This document shows positions 1 through 10,225 of a stretch of DNA of 64,000 nt, in pieces. Each line of letters opens with the position of its first letter. The stretch's first letter is position 1. The notes under the pieces were generated by a model that ran no database searches, was not told where the DNA came from, and saw only the letters and a list, made by a program, of their open reading frames with translations. The stretch spans positions 73,155,012 to 73,219,011 of the forward strand of contig JAOWCC010000577.1 of NCBI GenBank assembly GCA_030867875.1, read 5' to 3'. This DNA comes from Actinernus sp. WN-2022. Its lineage: Eukaryota; Cnidaria; Anthozoa; Actiniaria; Actinernidae. The translations under genes were made by a program, and so were the position numbers.

Positions 1-618
1 AGAGTACGGTTCTTTAAATCAATTATCGCCTGATAATGTTCTAAAAAATCTTTTCCGAGAATGACATCGTATAAAACTTTGTCAGCTACATAGACTAAGA
101 AAGGATATACTCTGTTATCAATAGTGAATGGAACTAAAATTTGTCCTAAAACAGGAATATATTGTCCACTGACCGACCGGAACATATTTAAAGTTGAAAT
201 TTCCAGTGGGTGTTTACTAAGTTCGGGAATTTGCTGCCATGTGTCTTTACCAATAACTGTAACAGCTGCGCCTGTATCCACCAAGAAAGTTAATTGAAAA
301 TCACCTATCGAACCTGATATTGTAAGATTGCTTCTTGTATTCTGAAAACCTATTGTATTGATATGTCCCTTACTAATGCTTGCATCATCATGCGTAATGT
401 TACTTAACTCTGAAATTTCACTAATGTAATTGGCCTTAAAATCTATCACTTCTTGTGGACTATCTGTAGTCGTAAAATTCGTATCTTCATATATAATGTA
501 ATTGGCCTGAATATCTTTGTCTTCTGGTAACTTATTCGTATTCCTTAAATTTGGGACTTCTACGGTTTCCAATTCCGTAGCTATTGCTGGTCGTTTTCTA
601 CGACAGCTAAACATGGTT
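1..618 (-). pseudogene. LTR-retrotransposon aspartic protease (retropepsin), partial
   Basis: Read on the minus strand, this frame stays open to the window edge. It contains the retropepsin active-site signature FLVDTGAAVTVI (DTGA at about 269-280) and, about 65 residues later, ILGKDFLEHY, which resembles the second conserved strand (ILG.DFL) of Ty3/Gypsy-type proteases. In such elements the protease is part of Gag-Pol, matures the polyprotein, and is followed by reverse transcriptase, which would lie left of the window. The frame differs from that of the Ser/Asn-rich ORF upstream, so either a frameshift has occurred or a frameshift is used in translation. I cannot see an LTR. Membership of the Ty3/Gypsy group is inferred from the Gag and protease style only. 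Confidence 0.75.
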
Positions 619-1759
619 CCTCAATATTTGCTTCTTGAGCGCATTGCTTTGTCGTTGTATTGCTATTGGGACTATCTATGTCTAAATCACTGCTACTTGT
701 GGCAGATTGACTTGAAGTTTCAACAATCTTTGTATTTCGTGGACACGAGGCGTCGATATATTCGTCCGTCTTGTTACTATTTGAATGAGGTAAAAGTGGT
801 TGTACTTTACGAGAACGAGATATGTTTCTGAACAGAGTAGATGTAAATCGTTTTGATCTCTTCGGCCATGATAATCGTTTTAGATTGTCCTTTTTCTTTT
901 CAGTGTGCAAATTCTGGTTTGTAAAGTTCATTGTCATCGAATGTGTGGCACGAACGACAGGTGCTTCTGGTTCTGTACTTAAAGTATTGATTGTAAGAAC
1001 TGTATGGTCGCTTATGTTTACTTTTATGTGGCTAAAATTATCTGGTATTGACAAAACTTTATGTTGTATGGTTTTCGTACTGTGAAAGGCGAATGGTTCT
1101 ATTGTCGGATGAATTTGAATTTCATTTGTGGCTGCAATTTCCTTCTGAGATATACTATCAGTAGTCGGTGAATTATGGGTGGCTTGTGAAATTGCTTCAG
1201 TTGACCCGTGTTGGTTACTGCTTTGTGGTAAAATTACTTGTTCTAGCTGAACTACAGAGTGGTTATTAGTGGAAATTAGTTGTTCGTCTTGTGAGTGGTT
1301 CTCTTGGTGATTATTTACTATTTCGTTCAAACTATGAATTGGCTCTTCAGATGATTCGCATCTGGTATGTTCTGCAGTAATTTTATGTTCATATGTTGAA
1401 ATAGTTAGCTCTTCTTCATGTTGGGTTGCATTTATGGGTTGAAAATGTTCTAGATCGTAATGATCCTGATCACTGTCCGGGAAAACAGTATCACTGAGCG
1501 AAAAATGTATTTGGTTTGAAGTAAGGTCTTTGTTTAACAAACGAGCCGGAATATTCAATTCAGTACTTTCTCGGCAAACCGGAGCACTTCTTTGTAAAGT
1601 GTTAATCACATTTGAGTGATTGTTATCGATAATCCTTTCATTAGTATTCGCATCTGGTTTCCTATTCATTTGAATTTCGTGTGCTTTGGTAAAGTGTTCC
1701 GTTGTTTTATTTTGGTTATATTTTGGTTCTAAGTTTCTTGATCCGTATAAAGTGTGCAC
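581..1759 (-). CDS. Low-complexity spacer ORF between zinc knuckle and protease of the retroelement
   Basis: A 392-codon open frame rich in Ser, Thr, Asn, Gln, His and Glu, starting at a GTG with no convincing initiation context. It lies between the zinc-knuckle frame (ending about 1738) and the protease frame (starting about 618). It has no recognisable domain apart from a basic patch (KRLSWPKRSKRF, around 860-900). Its length without a stop suggests it was translated as part of the polyprotein, as a long Gag-Pol linker. It is in the same frame as the upstream Gag ORF (2069-2623) but not in the frame of the knuckle between them. A unique spacer protein or an accessory ORF cannot be excluded. 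Confidence 0.4.
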   Translation of the reverse strand: MHTLYGSRNLEPKYNQNKTTEHFTKAHEIQMNRKPDANTNERIIDNNHSNVINTLQRSAPVCRESTELNIPARLLNKDLTSNQIHFSLSDTVFPDSDQDHYDLEHFQPINATQHEEELTISTYEHKITAEHTRCESSEEPIHSLNEIVNNHQENHSQDEQLISTNNHSVVQLEQVILPQSSNQHGSTEAISQATHNSPTTDSISQKEIAATNEIQIHPTIEPFAFHSTKTIQHKVLSIPDNFSHIKVNISDHTVLTINTLSTEPEAPVVRATHSMTMNFTNQNLHTEKKKDNLKRLSWPKRSKRFTSTLFRNISRSRKVQPLLPHSNSNKTDEYIDASCPRNTKIVETSSQSATSSSDLDIDSPNSNTTTKQCAQEANIEEPCLAVVENDQQ

Positions 1760-2100
1760 ATTAAAAGTACACGGGGTTTTCGTAGCCTCCCAAGCTCGAA
1801 AACCCGTTTTAGTTTTAAAGGTTGATTTGGCCGTTGTGAGGAACGGACTGGAAAACTACGGTTTTGATTACGGTTTTGTTGGCTTTGCGGTATGCGTAGA
1901 TCGTTAGAGCGGCGAGGGGACCTACAATTTCTATAGTGTTGCCCAACCTTCTTACAGTTGTTGAAGCAAATTATCTGTCCATCGGTTGAACGTGTAGTTC
2001 TACCGAAATCTCCCCTATCGTTAAAATATGGCCTGTTTCTAGGACGAAAATTGTAATCGTTTTCGTGATTACTGGAAATATGCCTTAGTTCCTCGAGCCA
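1738..2100 (-). pseudogene. Gag C-terminal zinc-knuckle region, frameshifted
   Basis: In a frame shifted from the main Gag ORF, the minus strand reads an Arg/Asn-rich basic segment followed by CFNNCKKVGQHYRNC (about 1924-1968), a recognisable but irregular CCHC knuckle (CX3CX5HX3C instead of CX2CX4HX4C). The frame starts where the Gag ORF hits its stop (about 2066) and itself ends at a TAG near 1738. This suggests an indel near 2100 broke Gag. The knuckle would bind element RNA in the capsid. The irregular spacing agrees with decay. Confidence 0.55.
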
Positions 2101-2529
2101 TGATTTGACGTATATTAGAAGTGTCGCGAGAGTTGTCTTGTTGATAATTACGAAAGTTAGGGGTAAAGGTTGACTTAGGGGGCTGATAGGATTGTTGCGG
2201 GGCTTCGTAAGCTGCTACTGAACCTACTGAATGTGGAAGTAATTGTTCGGTCTTAAGCCTTTGGATAAAACCCTCTTGTAATGCCAGAATATCAGCCTTA
2301 GTTACGGCTGGCGCGGTTTGGGCAACTATGGTGGCTTTTAGTTTAGCGGCGTTCTCAGCTTCTTCTAAAGTTTTAGGTTGTTGTAGAACCACATAATGTT
2401 TTAACTCTGGCTGTAGCCCTTTGATGAAATAGTGAATTCGTTCGGTTATAGGGATTCCTAGGCGTTGATAACGTTTCTTAATATCTGCGGTGTAATCGCC
2501 TATGGATTCTAAATGTGGGGTGTCTGGAA
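2069..2529 (-). pseudogene. Retrotransposon Gag core, truncated
   Basis: The minus-strand protein contains IHYFIKGLQPELKHYVVLQQ, P.TLEEAENAAKLKA and a Gln/Pro-rich tail, the typical pattern of the retrotransposon Gag (capsid C-terminal) domain, with F..GL.PEL, a Pro-Thr and EAE..A. The N-terminus is missing: upstream of about 2529 the frame runs into GAAGACC satellite, whose translation is only repeated Leu/Arg/Phe/Ser. The Met at 2623 is therefore not the native start. Gag builds the virus-like particle of an LTR retroelement. Zinc knuckle and protease follow in the same orientation (2100 down to 1). Confidence 0.7.
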
Positions 2530-2610
2530 AACGAAGAACTAGAAAGCGAAGACCGAAGACCGAAGACCGAAGACCTGGAAAACGAAGACCCAAAAACGAA
2601 GACCCCCATA
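2527..2610. repeat. GAAGACC short tandem repeat
   Basis: A degenerate array of CGAAGACC/GGAAAACGAAGACC motifs. The same motif reappears as near-perfect palindromes at 3972-4008, 4134-4162 and 4285-4335, so it belongs to a local satellite that has invaded the 5' end of Gag. Confidence 0.8.
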
Positions 2611-2899
2611 AATAATATAACATGATATGTTAAATGCTGCTGCTATTGTTAATTGGAAATCACGAATCGCAGTTGAGCCGTAAAAGTGCGTTGGGGAAGA
2701 AATGATCTTTGTTTTACGGATCTGAAATATATCGAAAATATATATACGTCGGTCAGACACATGCAATTTAATCTAAATTGGATATAGGCACGAATAAAAA
2801 CATTATCTGTGTGTCGGTTAGACAGAATTTAATCTCAATTGGATATAGTCACGAATAAAAACATTATATGTGTGTCGGTTAGACAGAATTTAATCTCAA

Positions 2900-3928
2900 T
2901 GTAGGAGTTTAATTTTGCGGGAGCTAATTTTTGCGGATTTTGCGGATTTCCTTCGATCCGCAAAAAAAAACTCCCGCCGAAAAAAACTCACGCAAAATTT
3001 TTCGCCGCAATAATATACTCTCAGAGAAAAAATAGTAAATCTTGTTTTAATGGTTATATCGGGTTAACAGGAACTTTTTAACATTGAACATAAAAGGAAA
3101 CGCTAGCCAAAGTTAATAAAATACATTGTTACTCTTACATTGCCGGATTCTCACGGAAAACCGTACTTTCCCGCTTCTGTGTCACGTTCAACGTCAGTTG
3201 TCGTAAATAAATACTGACAACATACAGTCAATAGGAGATATTGTAGTTGAGTCTACGAATAGCAGTTTCAGCGGTATTGACCCGAACGCCTCACTTCAAT
3301 GTAATGAAGCGCCATTGAAACCATCATTCTTACACGACACCAACACCCTCCTAAACAAGCACGACTAATTTAGATACACAGTTTGAATAGCGCTTCATTA
3401 CATTGAAGTGAGGCGTTTGGGTCAATACCGCTGAAACTGCTATTCGTAGACTCAACTACAATATCTCCTATTCCAAAGTACATGTACTCAATGGATTAAT
3501 CTACAGACTTAATTCCTGCAGCAAATAAAGCGTACTCTCATAACAACGAGGCGACTGGCACAACAGTCATCTGTATTCCCGATTCAACTCCAGACACGTC
3601 CTCAAAAGAAACGGAGACTGTTATCATAATCGACTAATACGTTTTTACAAGAACGTACAATAATTAACTCAGGTTTTGTCGTTGTTTATGTTCATGTTGG
3701 CGCTAGAAGAACAACTATAGAAACTTCCGGTCGAAATTGTAAGTCAGGAAGTAAAATTTCAATTTAATACCGATACTGCCTTGAATTTTATTTATACTTG
3801 ACCAGAAATCCGCAAACATTTCCTCCCAGCAGAAATTTTAGCTGTCTCGATCCGCAAACATTTCCTCCCGCAAAACAAATTGAGTCGGCAATCCGCAAAT
3901 TTTCCTCCCGCAAAAATTTCTTGCTACA
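2900..3928. mobile_element. Inverted-repeat element (GCGGGAG/GCGGATT termini) inside the satellite
   Basis: Its left end (TGTAGGAGTTTAATTTTGCG, then GGAGCTAATTTTTGCGGATT) is inverted at the right end (reverse complement TGTAGCAAGAAATTTTTGCG, then GGAG...). It separates two parts of the local satellite, so it is an insertion. No ORF was recognised, so it is non-autonomous. The flanking trinucleotides are CAA and CAG; a target duplication is not clear. Confidence 0.6.
3230..3472. repeat. Foldback: 83-bp inverted arms around a 78-bp loop
   Basis: Positions 3230-3312 are almost perfectly reverse-complementary to 3391-3472 (for example TAGTTGAGTCTACGAATAGC at 3243-3262 against its complement near 3441-3460). 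The hairpin lies inside the 2900-3928 element and could be a nested MITE or part of its body. Confidence 0.85.
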
Positions 3929-4603
3929 CAGTAGGCACGAATAAGAACATTAGCTGCAGTGATTTACGCTAGGGTCTTCGTTTTCCAGATCTGGAAAACG
4001 AAGACCCCCTTTTAAATTGAACAATCGTAAATATGGTAGCTAGAGAATTCGAGCGACTAGCCGGGAAGACACAAATTGAATATAGATTGGATATAAGCAC
4101 GAATAAAACACGATCTGCAGTTGTTTACGCTAGGGTCTTCGTTTTCCAGAAAACGAAGACCCCCTTTTAAATTGAACGATCGCAAATATGGTAGCTAGAG
4201 AATTCGAGCGTCTAGCCGGGAAGACACAAATTGGATATAAATTGGATATAGGCACGAATAAAAACATTAGCTGCAGTTAGTTACGCTAGGGTCTTCGTTT
4301 TCCAGATCTGGAAGACGAAAACGAAGACGAAAATTTTGGATCTCCTAATTGAATGTCCCGGGCAGGTCGCAACATATGCGAACAAGAAGTCTGTATTCTC
4401 CGATTGCCCAACTTTTAACATGTTGGCTCTTCGCATAGATTTTGGCGATTAGCATGTGGCGAATTTGCTAAGAGCCGTTTTGACACTTTATCTGCCAGTT
4501 GGTGCGTAATTTACGTATTTGCAGCTATGCGCTGGCCGTTAAGTGTTAGCGCATGAAAAGTATTTGGTTGGTTGTTAAGCGTATTATACCTAAACATATC
4601 AGC

Positions 4604-4785
4604 TCTCACCAGTAAGGTGCGTGACAGCCAGCTGTAATGGCTCACCGGTTAGGTGCGTGACAGCCAGCTGTAATGGCTCACCAGTTAGGTGTGTGACAGT
4701 CGAGTGTAACGGCTCACCGGTTAGGTGCGTGGCAGTCAAGCGTAATATTAACGCCTCGCCAGTTGGGTGCATGACAGCCGTATTT
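4604..4785. repeat. 36-bp minisatellite, about five units
   Basis: The unit starts CTCACCGGTTAGGTGCGTGA and continues CAGCCAGCTGTAATGG. The first three or four copies are close; the last (from about 4754) is diverged and has a short insertion. Because 36 is a multiple of three, both strands give repetitive ORFs (LTGEPLQLAVTH on minus); I do not regard these as genes. It ends just before the recombinase remnant. Confidence 0.9.
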
Positions 4786-4829
4786 TCGGGCGCAATGCTT
4801 ATTGCTTTTATTTTTGTGCTCATTATCCT

Positions 4830-5874
4830 TGTATCTTCGTCAGTTTCTTTCAGACATCCTTCAGACTGAAGCGTGGCAATCCGCACGAGGTTTAGAGGAC
4901 CCTTACCTTCAGCAGTTGTTGCCAGATTTCATTCAGTTGCAGTACGGTGCGAAGGCTCCTTCGACAGTACGCAAGTACCGGACCGGGTGGACGCGGTGGC
5001 GTTACTTGGTGTTCTTAAGGATGGGTGTCCCTTGATTCCAGCTGAGCCCCTTCATGTCTCTCTATTTATCAGGGAGCTGACCAACATGGCGGTAGAGAAG
5101 GATCTCGGCTTCTCGAGTATAGCGTCTACAGCTTGCAGTATCGCTTGGGCGCACAGATTGGCAGGTGCAGCTGAATGTCCTACAGACCATCCCATGGCGA
5201 AAGCTGCGCTGGAGGGCGCAAAGCGCATTCTCGCTAGGCCGCTGAAGCCCAAACAGCCGCTGGCTTATGAGACAGTACAGAAAGTAACGCACGCTTATTG
5301 CAATAGCAATTCACTGGCAGATATTCGATTTTTATTTATTCTCCTTGTTGGCTATGCCGGCTTTTTTCGTATAGACGAAATATTAAACTTGAGCAGTAAC
5401 GCAGGATATTTCAGTTTCTAGAGATCATATGTCAGTTTTCATCCCTAAAAGAAAGAACGATCAATATAGAGGGGCATACGTCTCTGGTCGCTAGATCTAG
5501 TAAAATAACTTGTCCCGTTGCCATCACCGAAAAGTTAATATCTTTACTACCTGGGAAAAGTGCCAATTCGCCTATACTCAAGACTTATAATTAATTCGAA
5601 AGCTTCAGAGCGATTTCATGAACAGAATGGAATCAGTTATACAACTATCAGACAAGACTTTCAGACATATCTGTCTCCGTTTGTTGACGACATTAGTGAC
5701 TTTGGGTTACATGATAGTATTAAGGCCGGAGCAGCTTCCAATACCGGCTGCAGAGCAATTGACGGTGATTTATTGGACAAGCATGCAGGGTGGATAAGCG
5801 CATCCACTAAGTCTAGATACATTAAGTACTCCAAAGACGATCTGCTGCAAGTTTCCAAATCGTTAGGTATTTAA
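4830..5874 (+). pseudogene. Tyrosine recombinase remnant (Crypton/DIRS-type integrase)
   Basis: Three frames must be joined: about 4830-5035 (LLPDFIQLQYGAKAPSTVRK, core-binding start), 5030-5421 (DHPMAKAALEGAKRILARPL, then GYAGFFRIDEILNL with the box-I Arg) and 5560-5874 (LHDSIKAGAAS, KHAGWISASTKSRYIKY, ending VSKSLGI). These match the order of the phage-integrase fold: SAM-like domain, R...(H-x-x-R)...H/W...Tyr. The second catalytic Arg of the usual H-S-L-R-x-G block reads Lys (HDSIKAG). Together with two or three frameshifts and stops, this says it is inactive. Such proteins integrate Crypton or DIRS elements through a covalent 3'-phosphotyrosine intermediate. I saw no reverse transcriptase beside it, which favours Crypton, though a lone DIRS relic is possible. 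Confidence 0.7.
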
Positions 5875-7379
5875 TTTTCTTAAGTTGGGGGAGAGGACAA
5901 CGTGTCTTGGCCCTAACCCAGGTTTCCTCCTAAAAAAAAGGGGGTTTTCCTGGCCTCCCTGGCACGCCTCTTGAAGTTTTTGGAATTCTGCTAAATATGT
6001 TTAATTTTAGTTAATCAAGGCTGATTACTCTTTACACATTGTCAAAAAGTTCATTTTGAATGATGATCTCATCTAATGATTAGAGAATTTACATTCTTTG
6101 GAATGATTTGTAATTATGGGCTAGTCATGATCTAGCAGGTTGTCCCGATGTTAGCCGAATTAAGGCTTGTTTTCATTGTAAACTTTAAATAATAAATGTG
6201 CAGTCGTTCAACGACCCATATGCAATATTCACAATGCATAACGTGTTTGTGTGGTGTATGTGTATGAAATTCCAGGGTATATAGAGCAGAATTTAAGCTC
6301 ATCGTACAGTTAGCAAGCGCCTGTATTTGTCAATAAAACACAAACACAAAGTATCTCACAGCGTGTTGTGGTCACCAACCAATAAAGCACTGTCATTAGC
6401 CAATGTTGTTCTGTGCACGAAGTTGGAATATTAATCATTAGTATATACCACTCAAACAGTGAATATAATTTCAGATTCACCTCCGAGCAAAGCAGCGATC
6501 ATCTAGCGTGAGTTTTTGTCCATTTGACAGAAAATAAAATAACTATTTGGTGCTGGTTATTCACCTGTAGTGTGGTATGAGATGTCTACAGTCCAAACTA
6601 CACCCAGAAAATAAAGTAGTTTTTTATGCTATGGGCTATTTTTACTGTGAAAACTCAAAGAAACCACCATCCAGCCAATCGGAAAGGGAGAAAACAAAAG
6701 ATCTTTCACTCGCAAATTTGATAACTTACCCCACAGTCGATATTCTTCGAAATTAAACCATAGTCATTTTGATCAAAAATAAATTGAATCATATAAAAAT
6801 GTACTATTTAGATGGTTTTCTATTGAATTTATGAGTATCAACCAATGAAATTACGAGAGAGTAGAATAGAAAATTAGCACCTTTTTACATTCCTTGCCGT
6901 TCAGTGCTATCGTTCTTAGCCGGACCACTACTTAAAAACATTGAATGTGATGACCGTTATAAATTCCTTATGATGGCTCATATCAGACAGGGAGTGCTAT
7001 AAACGTAATACACACAACCGTAATATTCTCTCTTTTAAAATCAGACCGAAGCTCTCAGAATTCCGATATGTAGTCGATCGTTCTTTCGAACCCTACTCGG
7101 CGGGCTTCGAACCCACGCGGGCTGAGCGACACGGGCTAAAGGCACTAACTAGAAGGAAAAGTCACGTGCTAATTTGATTCGAAATGCTACCAACATCTTT
7201 TCCTTTTCAGAAGAGGGGTGCTAGCCAAATTTGTGGTAAATTACAAGAGCTCGATGATCACTGCGACTTGCATGCAATGGAAGTAATTTCGCGCAGATGA
7301 CTGACAGCCTTGAACAAGCGATTAGTGACGTCAGTAGGGTCAGATTACCAGCATTTCCCTATCAGAAGCGACAAAAGTG
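5875..7379. other. AT-rich stretch without recognisable genes
   Basis: I see no credible coding sequence. It starts with a short C/G-rich patch (5890-5990) that may belong to the recombinase element's 3' end. AATAAA-like signals occur at scattered sites (for example near 6331 and 6530), without an assignable gene. Confidence 0.5.
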
Positions 7380-7541
7380 CCCTGATTCCAGAGGTTTTCT
7401 AGAGAGAGAACGGCTGTGGAGAAAGAGCGGCGAAGCGGCTATCAGCGAGCTGCGATAAAACCTTCGCTTCTCGCTGCTTCGCAGATCGCTGATCGCCGCT
7501 TCTCCGCGGCTGTTCTCTCTAGAAAACCTCTGGAACCAGGG
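7380..7541. mobile_element. Foldback MITE with CCAGAGGTTTTCTAGAGAGA termini
   Basis: The two halves are reverse-complementary: CCCTGATTCCAGAGGTTTTC at the left against the complement of GAAAACCTCTGGAACCAGGG at the right, with GC-rich inner arms (CGGCGAAGCGGC / GCGATCGCC-like) around a short centre. It is 162 bp long and can form one long hairpin. Confidence 0.8.
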
Positions 7542-7745
7542 TACGACAAAAGCAAAACTGCGTATTTAATGAAGATAATTTTTGGGGTTTATAATGTTGC
7601 CAAATTCATTCGGAAGGATTCTAATTATTGTACTGTTATGTATAGCCTGTATCATCTGTACCTGTGCTAGTGAATCTCGGGGTGATTTGAGAAGTTTAAT
7701 CCGGCCCGGAAGTTTACTCCTGTTATGACGTAATATATATGTGCG

Positions 7746-7890
7746 GTGGGGATGGGTCAGGGTTGTGACCTACTTTGGGCTGTCAGGGTCAGAGTTGAGC
7801 CAAATTTGGGTTTTACGATTTGGGCAGTCAGGGTTAGATTTGAGCCTAATTTTGGCTGTCGGGCAATCAGGGTTCGACCAGTTGACTCGC
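7746..7890. repeat. Degenerate ~35-60-bp repeat (CAGGGTTAGATTTGAGCC)
   Basis: The phrase TCAGGGT.AGA.TTGAGCC with TTTGGGC.GTCAGG recurs three or four times with variable spacing. It is non-coding; the small plus-strand frame across it is only a by-product. Confidence 0.55.
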
Positions 7891-8130
7891 CGATGAGGAA
7901 GTTTCGACTCAAGTTTGAATCAATGGCTGTATTTTTACTAGAATACGACTAAGACGTCCAAGATGTCTTAGTCGTCTCGGATGTCTTAGCCCTCTAGTAT
8001 AAATACGGCAAATAAGGCAGATGCCTTTAATTTAATTTGACGTCAGACGACTTTGACGCCGTTTGCTAAGGGAGTTGATAAACGATAATTAAGGCACTAA
8101 ACTGGGACACTATTAGCAGTAAACAGTGAC

Positions 8131-8440
8131 ATGAAAGCAGCCTCCAGGAAGAAAATACCGTCGGAAGTAAGAGTTCAGAAATGGACGGATAATGAGCTCA
8201 AACAGTTCGCTTACGTTCTGGCAGATGACCGCAAATAATTTTACGTTAACGCTTGAGACTTTAGCCATAAAAAATCAGCAAATGTACAGCGCTGTTTGCT
8301 CGACCTCTTCCCATTCCTGATAAACATCTGTTACGCCATCTGATCTCCTCGTTTTCTCGTCTACGCTGCATGCGAGAGAGACTTCACAAACTGTAGTGAA
8401 AGTTGCATTACAAGTGAATAGTGCACTCGAACCACACAGT
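8131..8440 (+). pseudogene. Fragment of a transposon-type DNA-binding protein (SANT/Myb-like start), frameshifted
   Basis: An ATG at 8131 opens a 35-codon frame with RVQKWTDNELKQFAYVLAD, a Trp-led motif like the start of SANT/Myb-like domains in transposon accessory proteins. It stops after DDRK, but frame-shifted reading continues with TLETLAIKKSANVQ, which looks like the same protein further on. I therefore treat it as a decayed exon. Identification is by pattern only and the family is not certain. Confidence 0.35.
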
Positions 8441-9060
8441 TCATAACAAACTTTATAATACCCGACGGCGAGCGAGCGTCCTGTCTCTTTCATAATTAGA
8501 ACCCAGTTTCCTTTTTCAGAAAAACGCGCAATTAAGTTTTCGCCGTCAAAGTTTAGGCGTCCCGCATACTACTCGCTCTTAAGCAAAAAAATATAATATA
8601 TTTCAAAACGTTATGTCAATAATTTAATCCAATTAATACCTTTTAATTGGAAAACCTTAACATTAACTATGTAACCGAATTCTATGATCATGCTAGATTT
8701 AACCTGTAATGTATGATTGGAATCCTGTGTTGTATGCTGCTACAATTTTCCTTCAAAAATGACCATATTTTGCCAGTGCAGATACCTTAACAGCCGGACG
8801 TCAATAACGTCTTGATGTCTTAGACATACAGCTAATAAATTAAATGAACTCGCGCCGGAACCGAAAATTCACATTCATATTCCCAGAAATAGCTGATATT
8901 ATACGAGGACAAAAACCTACAAAGTAAGCCAAGTTTACTTTTGAATGTTCTTTTAGTTGTCTTGTCTGCGATCCATTGAGGCAAGAAATCCTTACAAACT
9001 CGATCGCACGTGGGCAGTTGGGGTTCGAAATCGTGTTCAAGGTCGCCTGAAGAAAAGGGA
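8441..9060. other. No recognisable feature
   Basis: AT-rich sequence between the broken exon and the first satellite units. The short open frames here have no domain-like content. Confidence 0.5.
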
Positions 9061-9064
9061 GATA

Positions 9065-9308
9065 GTGGGCATGTACTTACAATTACATGACCGACGACGT
9101 CGTCGTTACGTCAACACCACTAAGTAATTTGTGGGAACCCAATACCATGCCTGTCCAAGTTTCAACTGTCTGGCGTTAAAAATGAGGGAATTATGGGCAT
9201 GTACATAACATCGCATAATCGTTTACGTCAATTGTTACGTCATCGCCACTAAGTGATTGATAGCAATCCACTACCCGTGTCTGTCCAGATTTGAGCCAGC
9301 TGGCATTA
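9065..9308. repeat. ~126-bp satellite, block 1
   Basis: Two monomers sharing GGGCATGTACTTA, (A)TCACGTGACCGATGACGTCA, CCACTAAGTGATTG, TACCATGCCTGTCCAGGTTT and GGCTGGCATTAGAAAT. The array continues at 10701-10981, 14155-14340, 15262-15420 and 18300-18440, interrupted by insertions. Confidence 0.85.
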
Positions 9309-9583
9309 GGGGTGGACCATTAGAAATCCCGGCTGGGAGGGGGGTTGCTAGTCAAAAACAAATTTCGTGCCAGGCTAAATGACCCCCCAAAAAACTCCTG
9401 CAAGCACCGAAGGCACGCAAAATAAATTCTTCCAAAGGAACTGATGCATTGTTCAAAGAAAGAAGGCAGCAGGGCACTGGATTGATGCCCTGTGGAGGTC
9501 CTCCCTCAACGCCACAAGGCTTTCTCTTATCACATTGCGTTTATGTTTCTGTGTAATAATTTTTAAGGGATTAAAATATATTA

Positions 9584-10225
9584 GCCTGCGAAAACAGCCG
9601 CCTCTATTCAGGCCCAAAAAAAATGTATTCCCCGAGAGAGGCGTCAAAAATGCAAACCCTCTCAGAGTTTGCACTTGTGCGGGTCTGCATGGCCCGAATA
9701 CAGGCAGTTGTTTCTGCAGGCTGTAACCCGAGCTTTATGAAATTGTAAAAGTTGCAAACTGACTCATCACTTGAATATTTTTATCATAATGTTTTTATAT
9801 TACATGTTGCGGTCTATTTTTTAGATAAGTTAGGAATTTTTATCAGTCATTAGTATAGTAAAGAGTTTTTCTATTTCATTTTCTATATTACATTTTATGT
9901 AATTTTTTTATTAGATTAGTAAGGTTTTTATTACTTTTTTTAAACTTCAGATTGTTACTATTGTAATTATTGTAAAGCGCTTAGAACAGTTTGGATAAGC
10001 GCTATATAAGTGTTATTATTATTATTGTTATCACTTAACAGCTAAAGCACAAACAATAGGTTTATATTGGTTTATACTGCTAGGTCACACCGTTGACAGA
10101 TTATGAACATCCAGCTTACCAATTGACCAATCAGCGAGTTCTACGTCAGTATGGAATTTCTTCTCTGAAATCTTGGGGTATGCATTTTTGATTTGGCCTG
10201 AATGGAGGCGGTTGTATTCACAGGC
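9584..10225. mobile_element. Nested inverted-repeat element, TA-flanked
   Basis: The left end GCCTGCGAAAACAGCCGCCT (then CTATTCAGGCC) is repeated inverted at the right (GGCCTGAATGGAGGCGGTTG...CACAGGC). TA lies on both sides (9582-9583, 10226-10227), compatible with Tc1/mariner-type targeting, although a two-base match is weak evidence. Confidence 0.65.
9960..10030 (+). mobile_element. LINE/SINE 3' tail (CR1/L2-type stem-loop and ATT repeats)
   Basis: TTGTAAAGCGCTTAGAACAG followed by GATAAGCGCTATATAAGTG and ATTATTATTATTG is the known shape of CR1/L2-group and associated SINE tails: GCGCTTnnn..nnGCGCTATATAA plus a short tandem repeat. Only the tail is recognisable here, inside the 9584-10225 element. 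Confidence 0.6.

Larger units (their letters stand above)
2760..4340. repeat. Irregular satellite with internal GGTCTTCG...CGAAGACC palindromes
   Basis: At least five copies of a motif beginning GGATATAGGCACGAATAA occur near 2778, 2841, 3932, 4086 and 4238. The three right-hand copies are parts of ~150-bp units that also hold a palindrome around AGATCT (for example 3972-4008, where GGTCTTCGTTTTCCAG meets its exact reverse complement) and a segment with GGTAGCTAGAGAATTCGAGC. The array is interrupted by the inverted-repeat element at 2900-3928. Confidence 0.7.

Noticed and set aside
4599..4886. ORFs on both strands with repeated LTGEP/NGSPVRC residues
   Set aside because: By-products of a 36-bp minisatellite, whose period is a multiple of three.
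7060..7150. tRNA-like word TTCGAACCC
   Set aside because: A box-B-like sequence without box A at proper distance and no cloverleaf.
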